Shown here: positions 7,014 to 13,282 of the stretch, piece by piece
Position numbering within the stretch: position 1 is the first letter of the stretch
Layout: the number at the start of each line of letters is the position of its first letter
Origin: Lishizhenia sp.
GTDB lineage: Bacteria > Bacteroidota > Bacteroidia > Flavobacteriales_D > Crocinitomicaceae
DNA: 13,282 bases
Direction: 5' to 3'
Assembly: GCA_007117055.1 (NCBI GenBank)
Contig: SKHH01000262.1
Coordinates: 1 to 13,282, forward strand
Made by a program: the position numbers and the translations under genes
The notes under the pieces: model-generated
What the model saw: only the letters and a program-made list of their open reading frames with translations
What the model was told of the DNA's origin: nothing
The model's database searches: none

Positions 7014-8465
7014 ATGGAAGCTGCAATTGATTATGAAAAACAGTTAGACGCACATGTCAGTAGAGAACGTGCTGCGGTTAAACTTGCTAGTAAAACAGGA
7101 CAACTCCTTTATGACCAGGGAGTAGAGTTAGTACTTTTCAGAAATCACTTAGTGAATTTATCGGTATCTGAAATACTAAACTTGCACGAATACGCTGCAA
7201 AAGTCGTGAACAAACCTATAGACGTTTTCTCAACTTCGGAATTAGCAGAAGAACTGTTATCAATTGACTTAGCTCCTTCCAAATTAGACATCGGAAAAAT
7301 TACATTTGAATACCTAGAAGAAAAACATAATTACGCTTCAAAAGCAGATTTCTTAAAAGCAAAATTGGGTGAATTTATCGGAAAAGACCGATTTAAAATG
7401 GAACCAAGGGATGTTGTTTTATATGGATTTGGTCGAATTGGTCGTCTTGCCGCTCGTGAGTTAATTAAACAAGCTGGTAAAGGACAACAACTAAGGTTAA
7501 GAGCTATTGTTACTAGAGACTCTTCTGACTTAACGATTACGAAAAGAGCTGCTTTATTTAAAAATGATTCTGTTCATGGTGCTTTTGATGGAACAGTAAA
7601 AGTTGATTTAGAGCATAAACGCTTACAAATCAATGGACAGACTATCCAAATGATTGAAGCGAAAAATCCTGAAGATATAGATTACACAGCGTATGGAATA
7701 AATAATGCGTTAATTATTGATAACACAGGTGTATTTACAGATAAAGAAGCGTTAGGAAGACACAAGCAAGCTAAAGGAGTTTCTAAGGTTATTTTAACTG
7801 CTCCTGGTAAAGGAATACCTAATATCGTTTATGGTATCAACCAAGGAGACTTAGATATTGAAAATGATAAAATTTACTCGGCTGCATCTTGTACTACAAA
7901 TGCAATTTCTCCTGTATTAAAGGTAGTAAACGACGCTTTTGGTATTGAAAAAGGACATATTGAAACCGTTCATGCGTATACCAATGACCAAAACTTGTTG
8001 GACAATATGCATAAAAAACCTAGAAGGGGTCGTTCGGCGGCTATCAATATGGTGATTACTTCTACTGGAGCTGGAAAAGCCGTAACAAAGGTGATTCCTG
8101 AATTGGATAATAAATTAACAGCGAATGCGGTACGTGTACCAACTCCTAACGGTTCTCTTGCTATTCTTTCATTAAGTTTAAACTCAGCTGTAACAGTAGA
8201 AGAAATTAATGAAAAGGTAAAACATTCAGCTTTAAATGGTAATTTAGTAAATCAAATTTACTATTCAATTGATCCTGAAATGGTATCAAATGATATCATT
8301 GGAAACACGTGTTGCTCGGTGTATGACTCTCCAGCTACTATTGTTTCCCCTGATGGGAAAAACGTTGTATTGTATGTTTGGTATGATAATGAATACGGTT
8401 ATACAAAACAAGTAATTCGTTTGGCGAAATACGTTGCTAAGGTGAGAAGATTGATTTATTATTAG
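7014..8465 (+). CDS. gap: glyceraldehyde-3-phosphate dehydrogenase with long N-terminal extension
   Basis: The enzyme interconverts glyceraldehyde-3-phosphate and 1,3-bisphosphoglycerate with NAD(P). Classical GAPDH has about 335 residues; this one has 483 because a mostly helical segment of about 130 residues precedes the Rossmann fold. The nucleotide-binding motif YGFGRIGR is at 137-144, the catalytic Cys is C293 (ASCTTN), the activating His is H320 (VHAYTND), and the C-terminal WYDNEYGYT is intact. Where NAD-specific enzymes usually have IND after strand beta-2, this protein reads AIVTRD. This suggests relaxed or NADP preference, which is inference. A longer GAPDH class is known in Bacteroidota and some Proteobacteria, so the extension is probably genuine. 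The ATG follows the rpoD terminator by 36 nt, and no clear TAnnTTTG box is visible there. A glycolytic or gluconeogenic role cannot be decided from sequence. Confidence 0.9.
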   Translation: MEAAIDYEKQLDAHVSRERAAVKLASKTGQLLYDQGVELVLFRNHLVNLSVSEILNLHEYAAKVVNKPIDVFSTSELAEELLSIDLAPSKLDIGKITFEYLEEKHNYASKADFLKAKLGEFIGKDRFKMEPRDVVLYGFGRIGRLAARELIKQAGKGQQLRLRAIVTRDSSDLTITKRAALFKNDSVHGAFDGTVKVDLEHKRLQINGQTIQMIEAKNPEDIDYTAYGINNALIIDNTGVFTDKEALGRHKQAKGVSKVILTAPGKGIPNIVYGINQGDLDIENDKIYSAASCTTNAISPVLKVVNDAFGIEKGHIETVHAYTNDQNLLDNMHKKPRRGRSAAINMVITSTGAGKAVTKVIPELDNKLTANAVRVPTPNGSLAILSLSLNSAVTVEEINEKVKHSALNGNLVNQIYYSIDPEMVSNDIIGNTCCSVYDSPATIVSPDGKNVVLYVWYDNEYGYTKQVIRLAKYVAKVRRLIYY

Positions 8466-8486
8466 TAAACTCTCATATTATAGATA

Positions 8487-8581
8487 AATTGGGGTACTAA
8501 GCTAAGTCGCAAATTGTCCTGAAGGGACTGCATCTGCAAACATCGGGTTTCACCCAATGTTTATGATAAGCCTCCCCTATT
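8487..8581 (+). ncRNA. candidate structured small RNA (three-way junction) downstream of gap
   Basis: Bases 8491-8494 (GGGG) pair with 8574-8577 (CCCC), and the stem continues outwards across one T-T mismatch through 8487-8489 with 8579-8581. Inside, GCT 8501-8503 can pair with AGC 8569-8571. Two hairpins sit within: GTCC 8516-8519 with GGAC 8525-8528 (5-nt loop), and AAACAT 8538-8543 with ATGTTT 8557-8562. The second extends through a C-A mismatch by GGGT 8545-8548 with ACCC 8552-8555, around a TTC loop. An intrinsic terminator follows 1 nt later. A poor -7-like box, TATTATAG at 8476-8483, lies 22 nt after TTG at 8451-8453, giving a start near 8489. No plus-strand gene follows, so it is not a leader. 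It may be an independent RNA or a processed gap 3' UTR. Rfam families worth comparing are Flavo-1 and 6S-Flavo; I cannot confirm either. Confidence 0.55.
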
Positions 8582-8582
8582 A

Positions 8583-8629
8583 TTAGTTCCGAAATCCTGC
8601 TTAGGCAGGATTTCGGAACTAATTTTTTT
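8583..8629 (+). terminator. strong intrinsic terminator after gap and the candidate RNA
   Basis: An 18-bp perfect stem pairs 8583-8600 with 8605-8622 around a TTAG tetraloop, followed by seven T at 8623-8629. There is no matching T-run for the minus strand, so it serves plus-strand transcription. It ends the gap or small-RNA transcript 175 bp before the converging minus-strand operon. Confidence 0.92.
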
Positions 8630-8643
8630 ATTCATTCTCAACA

Positions 8644-8658
8644 AAGGACTACGTCCTT
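8644..8658. repeat. short hairpin in the convergent intergenic gap
   Basis: AAGGAC at 8644-8649 and GTCCTT at 8653-8658 form a 6-bp stem around a TAC loop. Neither strand has a proper T-run after it, so it is at best a weak terminator for the minus-strand carB operon. The rest of 8659-8804 is A/T-rich and shows nothing recognisable. Confidence 0.3.
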
Positions 8659-8804
8659 CGTTTTCGTATTACACACTTACAGGGTGACATGATTTTGCGA
8701 TCTAAATTGATAACCCATTTCTGAATATTGTTCGGGATTTTTATGCTAAAAAACATCAATTTAAGAATTTGTTTATCCAAAACTTACGAAGGAAATAGAT
8801 GGGA

Positions 8805-9050
8805 TTATTTCACCTCTTCATGATCTATATCTTCTGCTGATACATTTCCACTGATGACAGATGTTTTACCATAATTCTTTCGTAATTGCTCTTTTTCCTT
8901 CGCTCCTTTTCGCTGCATTTCATCTAGCTTTTTAGATGTATCTGCAGCTTTTTTCGCAGCCATAATACGCGATACGAATCGCACAATCACCATTATGGCG
9001 ATCAGAATTAAGATCGTTTTAACTAAACCAACAACTTTAAGTAAGAGCAT
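8805..9050 (-). CDS. small single-pass membrane protein, DUF4834-like
   Basis: An 81-residue protein with one hydrophobic segment at about residues 5-27 (VVGLVKTILILIAIMVIVRF). A basic stretch (SRIMAAKKAADTSKK) follows, then a charged, probably helical region to about residue 60 and an acidic tail (AEDIDHEEVK). The layout suggests an N-terminal membrane anchor with a cytoplasmic tail. It resembles DUF4834, a family of short Bacteroidota proteins, but this is recalled and not searched. The function is unknown. The ATG lies 3 nt after the carB stop on the same strand, so the two are almost certainly co-transcribed and may be translationally coupled. That closeness supports it as a real gene despite its size. 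It need not have any role in carbamoyl phosphate synthesis. Confidence 0.75.
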   Translation of the reverse strand: MLLLKVVGLVKTILILIAIMVIVRFVSRIMAAKKAADTSKKLDEMQRKGAKEKEQLRKNYGKTSVISGNVSAEDIDHEEVK

Positions 9051-9053
9051 GGA

Positions 9054-11870
9054 TTAACGCGATAAATATAAATTTCGTTCCGAGAATATTTTCATAAAAA
9101 AAGGATCCTTTAAATCTTTTATAAATCGAATCGCCTCACCTGTTGATTTCATTTCTGGACCTAATTCCTTGTTCACATTTGGGAATTTATTAAATGAAAA
9201 TACAGGGATTTTAATCGCATATCCTTCTCTTTTCGGATTAAAATTGAAGTCGGTTACTTTGTTCTCTCCCAACATTACTTTTGTTGCGTAATTCACGTAA
9301 GGTTCATCGTATGCCTTTGCAATAAACGGAACTGTTCTAGACGCTCTTGGGTTGGCTTCAATTACATACACCTTGTCATCTTTAATCGCAAACTGTATGT
9401 TCATTAATCCAACAGTCTTTAATTCCACAGCAATTTTCCGTGTAATATCTTCGATTTGCTGCATTACGAAATCTCCTAAATTGTACGGAGGTAAAACAGC
9501 GTAAGAGTCACCGGAATGAATACCCGCAGGCTCTATGTGTTGCATGACACCAATTATATACACATTTTCTCCGTCACAAATAGCATCTGCCTCAGCCTCT
9601 ATAGCACCGCCTAAAAAGTGGTCTAATAGAATTTGATTATCCGGCATATCCTTCAAAATATCTACCACATGGTGCTCTAACTCTTCCTTGTTGATGACTA
9701 TTTTCATCTTTTGACCTCCCAATACATAAGAAGGACGCACTAATAATGGAAAACCTAAATCCTCAGAAAGTTCTATCGCTTGTTCTGCGCTCTCCACTAC
9801 CCCAAATTTAGGATAAGGAATGTTGTTCTTTTTCAACAATTCCGAGAATCGCCCACGGTCTTCTGCTAAATCCAAAGCGTCATAGCTTGTTCCCATGATT
9901 CTAATTCCATATCGCTCTAATTTTTCAGCAAGCTTGAGTGCTGTTTGTCCTCCAAGCTGTACGATAACCCCCACAGGATTTTCATGACGAATAATATCGT
10001 AGATATGCTCCCAAAAAACGGGTTCAAAATACAACTTATCCGCTGTATCAAAGTCCGTTGAAACAGTCTCAGGATTACAATTAATCATTATGGTTTCATA
10101 TCCACACTCACTAGCTGCAAGTACGCCATGAACACAAGAATAATCAAACTCAATACCCTGCCCTATTCGGTTTGGTCCAGAGCCTAAAACGACAATTTTC
10201 TTTTTATCTGAAACTTCACTTTCATTTTCCTCTTCAAACGTAGAGTAATAGTATGGCGTTTGTGCTTCAAACTCAGCGGCACAAGTATCTACCAATTTAT
10301 AAACGCGTCGGATTCCCATTTCATCACGCTTCGCATATACTTCTGACTCTAAACACCTAACAAGGTGAGCAATTTGACGGTCAGCGTATCCTTTTTGTTT
10401 TGCTTCAAAAAGCAATTCTTTGGGAAGGTTATTAATGGAGAATTTTTCAATTTTACGTTCCAGTTTAATTAATTCTTCAATTTGCTTTAAGAACCAAATA
10501 TCGATTTTAGTTTTTTCGATGATACGTTTAAAAGGAATTCCCAATTTAATCGCATCGTATACGTGGAACAATCTGTTCCAGCTAGGAAACTCAAGACTAT
10601 GTAAAATTTCATCTTGGTTGGTTAATTCTTTTCCATCTGCACCTAGTCCATTTCGGTTAATCTCTAAGGATTGACAAGCTTTTTGAAGTGCCTCTTGAAA
10701 AGAACGACCAATTCCCATCACTTCACCAACAGATTTCATTTGAAGTCCAAGTTGACGATCCGCACCAGGGAATTTATTAAAGTTCCATCTCGGTATTTTA
10801 ACAATCACATAATCCAGCGTTGGTTCAAATAAAGCCGATGTTGTTTTTGTGATTTGGTTTTGTAACTCATCTAAGTTATACCCAATGGCTAATTTAGCCG
10901 CAATTTTTGCAATAGGATAACCGGTAGCTTTCGAAGCCAAAGCAGAAGATCGAGAAACACGTGGGTTAATTTCAATGGCAATAATTTCCTCATTTTCATC
11001 TGGAGAAACGGCAAACTGAACGTTACAACCACCAGCAAAATTACCAATTGAGCGCATCATTTTGATGGCCATATCTCTCATTTTCTGAAAAGTTGTATCA
11101 CTCAAAGTCATAGCAGGAGCTACTGTGATAGAGTCCCCCGTATGCACTCCCATTGGGTCAAAGTTTTCAATCGAACAAATTATTACAACATTATCATTAT
11201 TGTCACGAAGAAGTTCCAACTCATATTCCTTCCACCCCATGAGCGCTTTATCAATCATTACTTCATGAATAGGAGACACATGTAAAGCTTGATCCAATAA
11301 CTTGTCAAACTCTTTCTCTTCGTATACCACACCAGCGCCTGCTCCACCAAGTGTGTAAGAAGCTCTAATACAAACAGGAAAACCAAATTCTTGCGCTACA
11401 CTCTTCCCCTCCAAAAATGATTTCGCAGTTTTTTGAGGAGCCATTCCTACACCAATGCGTTCCATCAAATCACGAAAAGCTTCACGATTTTCTGTGATTT
11501 CAATCGCATCGATATCTACGCCAATCATTTTTACATTGTGCTCTTCCCAAATGCCCATTTCTTGACATTTAATCGCCAAGTTGAGTCCTGTTTGACCTCC
11601 CATCGTTGGCAAGACCGCATCAATCTCATGATTTTGCAAAATCTTAACGATACTTTCTGGCTCAAGTGGTTCCAAATAGACATTATCCGCGACCACTTTA
11701 TCCGTCATAATAGTTGCCGGATTAGAATTTATCAACGTCACTTCAATTCCTTCTTCTCTCAACGATCGAGCCGCTTGAGAGCCAGAATAATCAAATTCAC
11801 ACGCTTGACCAATAACGATAGGTCCACTTCCAATAATTAAAACGGATTTAATGTCTTTATTTCTAGGCAT
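9054..11870 (-). CDS. carB: carbamoyl-phosphate synthase large chain, lacking the allosteric domain
   Basis: CarB makes carbamoyl phosphate from bicarbonate, ATP and ammonia delivered by the small subunit CarA, feeding arginine and pyrimidine synthesis. The first half (residues 1-400) has IIGSGPIVIGQACEFDYSG at 12-30, the ATP-grasp loop RASYTLGGAGAG at 169-180 and EINPR at 300-304. A linker or oligomerisation region spans about 400-553. The second half repeats the fold: VLGSGPNRIGQGIEFDYS at 561-578, RPSYVLGGQ at 712-720 and EANPR at 838-842. The protein stops at 938 residues, whereas E. coli CarB has 1073. The missing part is the C-terminal MGS-like domain that binds UMP and ornithine. The stop is followed at once by another gene, with no leftover domain sequence, so this is a natural short form. 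carA is not in the window. Confidence 0.95.
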   Translation of the reverse strand: MPRNKDIKSVLIIGSGPIVIGQACEFDYSGSQAARSLREEGIEVTLINSNPATIMTDKVVADNVYLEPLEPESIVKILQNHEIDAVLPTMGGQTGLNLAIKCQEMGIWEEHNVKMIGVDIDAIEITENREAFRDLMERIGVGMAPQKTAKSFLEGKSVAQEFGFPVCIRASYTLGGAGAGVVYEEKEFDKLLDQALHVSPIHEVMIDKALMGWKEYELELLRDNNDNVVIICSIENFDPMGVHTGDSITVAPAMTLSDTTFQKMRDMAIKMMRSIGNFAGGCNVQFAVSPDENEEIIAIEINPRVSRSSALASKATGYPIAKIAAKLAIGYNLDELQNQITKTTSALFEPTLDYVIVKIPRWNFNKFPGADRQLGLQMKSVGEVMGIGRSFQEALQKACQSLEINRNGLGADGKELTNQDEILHSLEFPSWNRLFHVYDAIKLGIPFKRIIEKTKIDIWFLKQIEELIKLERKIEKFSINNLPKELLFEAKQKGYADRQIAHLVRCLESEVYAKRDEMGIRRVYKLVDTCAAEFEAQTPYYYSTFEEENESEVSDKKKIVVLGSGPNRIGQGIEFDYSCVHGVLAASECGYETIMINCNPETVSTDFDTADKLYFEPVFWEHIYDIIRHENPVGVIVQLGGQTALKLAEKLERYGIRIMGTSYDALDLAEDRGRFSELLKKNNIPYPKFGVVESAEQAIELSEDLGFPLLVRPSYVLGGQKMKIVINKEELEHHVVDILKDMPDNQILLDHFLGGAIEAEADAICDGENVYIIGVMQHIEPAGIHSGDSYAVLPPYNLGDFVMQQIEDITRKIAVELKTVGLMNIQFAIKDDKVYVIEANPRASRTVPFIAKAYDEPYVNYATKVMLGENKVTDFNFNPKREGYAIKIPVFSFNKFPNVNKELGPEMKSTGEAIRFIKDLKDPFFMKIFSERNLYLSR

Positions 11871-11911
11871 TCCAATTTTTATTTTACGCTTTCTAAAAAG
11901 CTGTTTTCAAA

Positions 11912-11946
11912 TTGAGTGCAAAGGTAATCCAAATTTGCTACTTTTG
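11912..11946 (+). promoter_or_regulatory. predicted promoter of the alpha/beta hydrolase gene
   Basis: TACTTTTG at 11939-11946 matches TAnnTTTG fully. TTG at 11912-11914 lies 24 nt upstream, one more than the usual range. The predicted transcription start falls at about 11950-11953, on top of the proposed GTG start codon at 11952. The carB -7 box lies between these two elements. Confidence 0.5.
11919..11926 (-). promoter_or_regulatory. predicted -7 box of the carB operon promoter
   Basis: On the minus strand 11926-11919 reads TACCTTTG, a full TAnnTTTG match. No TTG is found 17-23 nt upstream. The start would be near 11912, with a leader of about 42 nt before the carB ATG. I see no attenuator or riboswitch in that short leader. 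Confidence 0.55.
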
Positions 11947-11951
11947 TAAGC

Positions 11952-12803
11952 GTGCATAATAAAAATAATAAAGTTATTTCCGAAGATTTGAAAACAGTAT
12001 CTGATAACGACTTAGTATTGACGTATGAAGTCTATGGACACGGGGAAAACAAATTATTGTGTTTTCATGGTCATGGTAAAAGTGCGAAAGATTATGCCTT
12101 TCTTGAAACTCCTCATCGCACGGTCATTTCGGTGAATCTATTTTTTCATGGAGGTTCTTTCATGCCCGAACAAAGAATCGAAAAAAAACCAGTTACACCT
12201 AAAGAAATCTATCAACTGATTCAACTTATTTTCGTTCAAGAAAAATGCGAAAATGATGCTATACATTTAATTGCATATAGTCAAGGAGGTAGATTTGGAA
12301 TAGCACTACTGCCCTACTTCATGGAGCAATTCGCATCAATTCATTTTATTGCCGTTGATGGAATGGATGACAACAATATTTACTCACGTACCCAACGAAA
12401 ATATTTAGCACGTAAACTATTTAAATACTGGACAAAAAAACCGAAAAGTTTAGTCTTCATTGCACAATTATTAGTTAAAATAAGAATCATTCACCCTAAA
12501 TTATTTGAGCTTCTAACATTTTACACTTCTGACCCGAAAAGATTTATTATTTCTTATAAAGCTTGGGCGGCCTTTCGTGCATTACGTACTGACGAAATCG
12601 CATTAAAAAAACTTTTTAAAAACTATCCAAATCGCTTTAAACTTATTATTGGACAATACGATCAAATCATCACATCCAAAACAGCCAAGCAATTCCTAAA
12701 ACGTATCGAACGAGAAGACGCTTTGATGGAAATTCCATTTGGTCATGATGTATTTAAAGCCTCTGCACAGAAGTATATTTTTGAGAAAATCATGATTGAG
12801 TAA
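11952..12803 (+). CDS. alpha/beta hydrolase
   Basis: A 283-residue cytoplasmic alpha/beta hydrolase with no signal peptide. The oxyanion-hole motif FHGHGKS lies at about 38-44. The nucleophile elbow is AYSQGG with S110; the first position is Ala rather than the usual Gly. The acid is D237 (GQYDQI) and the catalytic His is H265 (PFGHDVF), so the triad is complete. The middle part (about 140-215) is a basic helical lid. The substrate is unknown; family members are esterases, peptidases or thioesterases. The start is taken as GTG at 11952. No in-frame ATG occurs before residue 71, and an in-frame TTG about 12 codons in would also keep the fold. It is divergent from carB with overlapping predicted promoters, and no terminator is evident after it. 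Confidence 0.8.
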   Translation: MHNKNNKVISEDLKTVSDNDLVLTYEVYGHGENKLLCFHGHGKSAKDYAFLETPHRTVISVNLFFHGGSFMPEQRIEKKPVTPKEIYQLIQLIFVQEKCENDAIHLIAYSQGGRFGIALLPYFMEQFASIHFIAVDGMDDNNIYSRTQRKYLARKLFKYWTKKPKSLVFIAQLLVKIRIIHPKLFELLTFYTSDPKRFIISYKAWAAFRALRTDEIALKKLFKNYPNRFKLIIGQYDQIITSKTAKQFLKRIEREDALMEIPFGHDVFKASAQKYIFEKIMIE

Positions 12804-12872
12804 TTTACTTAGACCCGTCGTTAATTACATGAAGAATAAAATAATTCTATGCTTATCCGTTTCATTTTTCCA

Positions 12873-12940
12873 AAATTTAGATTTTGTCTTCTGTCTTTTA
12901 TAAAGGCTTAATTTAGTCTCGTTTAAATTTAGATTGTCTT
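12873..12940 (+). repeat. imperfect direct repeats with AATTTAG core
   Basis: The sequence AAATTTAGATT followed by GTCTT occurs at 12873-12890 (with two extra T) and at 12925-12940, 52 bp apart. A shorter AATTTAG lies between them at 12910-12916. They could be binding sites or decayed repeats; the A/T richness makes chance similarity possible. Confidence 0.35.
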
Positions 12941-13135
12941 TATTTAACTCAAGTTTCGCACCTTTATATAAGTGGTAATTCACTCGTTACCAACTAGTTA
13001 AAAACACACATGATTTGCTTTTAATTACTTATCGAGTTTCTATGTATTAATTATCAGTCATTTGAATTAAAATTCCAAAGTACTAAAATTTCCTCTATTA
13101 TTTAAATCAGCTATAATTTGTCGCACTATTTCTTT

Positions 13136-13214
13136 ACCCCGCCCTAAAGGGTGGAAATAGTACTCAATTCACTGGTTATAAAACAAGTAAATACTCTCCC
13201 TTTAGGGTTAGGGG
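13136..13214. repeat. inverted pair of C/G-rich repeats with CCCTAAAGGG core
   Basis: CCCTAAAGGG at 13142-13151 and its reverse complement CCCTTTAGGG at 13198-13207 each sit beside a run of four C or G (13137-13140 and 13211-13214). The arms therefore match imperfectly beyond the 10-bp core. Each core is also nearly self-complementary. They stand out from the A/T-rich surroundings. The layout fits a small palindromic repeat element or a degraded mobile-element end. Confidence 0.5.
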
Positions 13215-13282
13215 CAAAAGCATTTACGAAATCAGATCATAATATATTTACTCATAAATTATGTTTTGTAACGGTTTTGTAA

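Larger units (their letters stand above)
12804..13282. other. 479-bp A/T-rich region with no convincing gene
   Basis: I found no protein-coding gene, tRNA or rRNA here. It holds imperfect direct repeats (12873-12940), a small palindrome (TGGTAA 12973-12978 with TTACCA 12987-12992), an inverted-repeat pair (13136-13214) and a 33-codon minus-strand open stretch at 13168-13067. A plus-strand ATG at 13261 opens a frame that runs off the right edge after seven codons, which is too little to call. Confidence 0.6.

Noticed and set aside
8487..8581. SRP RNA or tmRNA as identity of the candidate small RNA
   Set aside because: The conserved SRP helix-8 loop and its AGCAG side are absent, and the element is far too short and lacks a tRNA-like CCA end or tag reading frame for tmRNA.
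9054..9060. CarB shortened by a frameshift or nonsense mutation
   Set aside because: The sequence after the stop enters another gene after 3 nt and holds no leftover MGS-domain coding in any frame; the short form looks stable.
11433..11840. Open frame on the plus strand opposite the start of carB
   Set aside because: It is antisense to a conserved, fully functional-looking carB region and its translation shows no domain or membrane pattern; treated as a shadow.
12973..12992. TGGTAA / TTACCA palindrome as a terminator of the hydrolase gene
   Set aside because: The stem is only 6 bp with an 8-nt loop, lies 170 bp after the stop and has no T-run.
1..13282. CRISPR array, insertion sequence, phage or defence island
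   Set aside because: No regularly spaced repeats, transposase, integrase or defence-type proteins are visible; gene content is core envelope and housekeeping.

Overview
The window looks like chromosomal DNA from a member of the Bacteroidota, most likely Flavobacteriales. Three things point there. The DNA is A/T-rich with almost no Shine-Dalgarno sequences. Several promoter boxes follow the Bacteroidota pattern (TTG, a spacer of about 17-23 nt, then TAnnTTTG). The proteins have the lineage's forms: a 288-residue primary sigma factor without region 1.1, a long LptD, and a CarB without its C-terminal allosteric domain. I see no insertion sequence, phage gene, CRISPR array, tRNA or rRNA.

Layout. 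A divergent pair opens the window: a left-truncated N-acetylmuramoyl-L-alanine amidase (minus) and lptD (plus). lptD is followed after 1 nt by a polytopic membrane protein resembling GT-C type/DUF6056 proteins. Next comes a Do/HtrA periplasmic protease, whose upstream region carries spaced short repeats but no recognisable housekeeping promoter. Then come rpoD, with a near-consensus promoter and an intrinsic terminator, and an N-terminally extended glyceraldehyde-3-phosphate dehydrogenase. Directly after gap lies a compact structured element (three-way-junction fold) followed by an 18-bp perfect-stem terminator. With no plus-strand gene after it, this looks like a stand-alone small RNA or a processed gap 3' UTR, and it is the least explained part of the window. 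On the minus strand carB is followed after 3 nt by a small membrane-anchored protein. carB is divergent from an alpha/beta hydrolase, and their predicted promoters overlap. The last 479 bp hold no convincing gene, only short direct and inverted repeats.

Function. The left third concerns the envelope: peptidoglycan hydrolysis, LPS delivery to the outer membrane, a possible glycan-modifying membrane enzyme, and periplasmic quality control. The rest is housekeeping: transcription initiation, central carbon metabolism and carbamoyl phosphate synthesis. I found no clear multi-gene novel system. The items most worth a second look are the candidate RNA after gap, the extended GAPDH, the CarB lacking its regulatory domain, and the control regions of htrA and of the carB/hydrolase pair.
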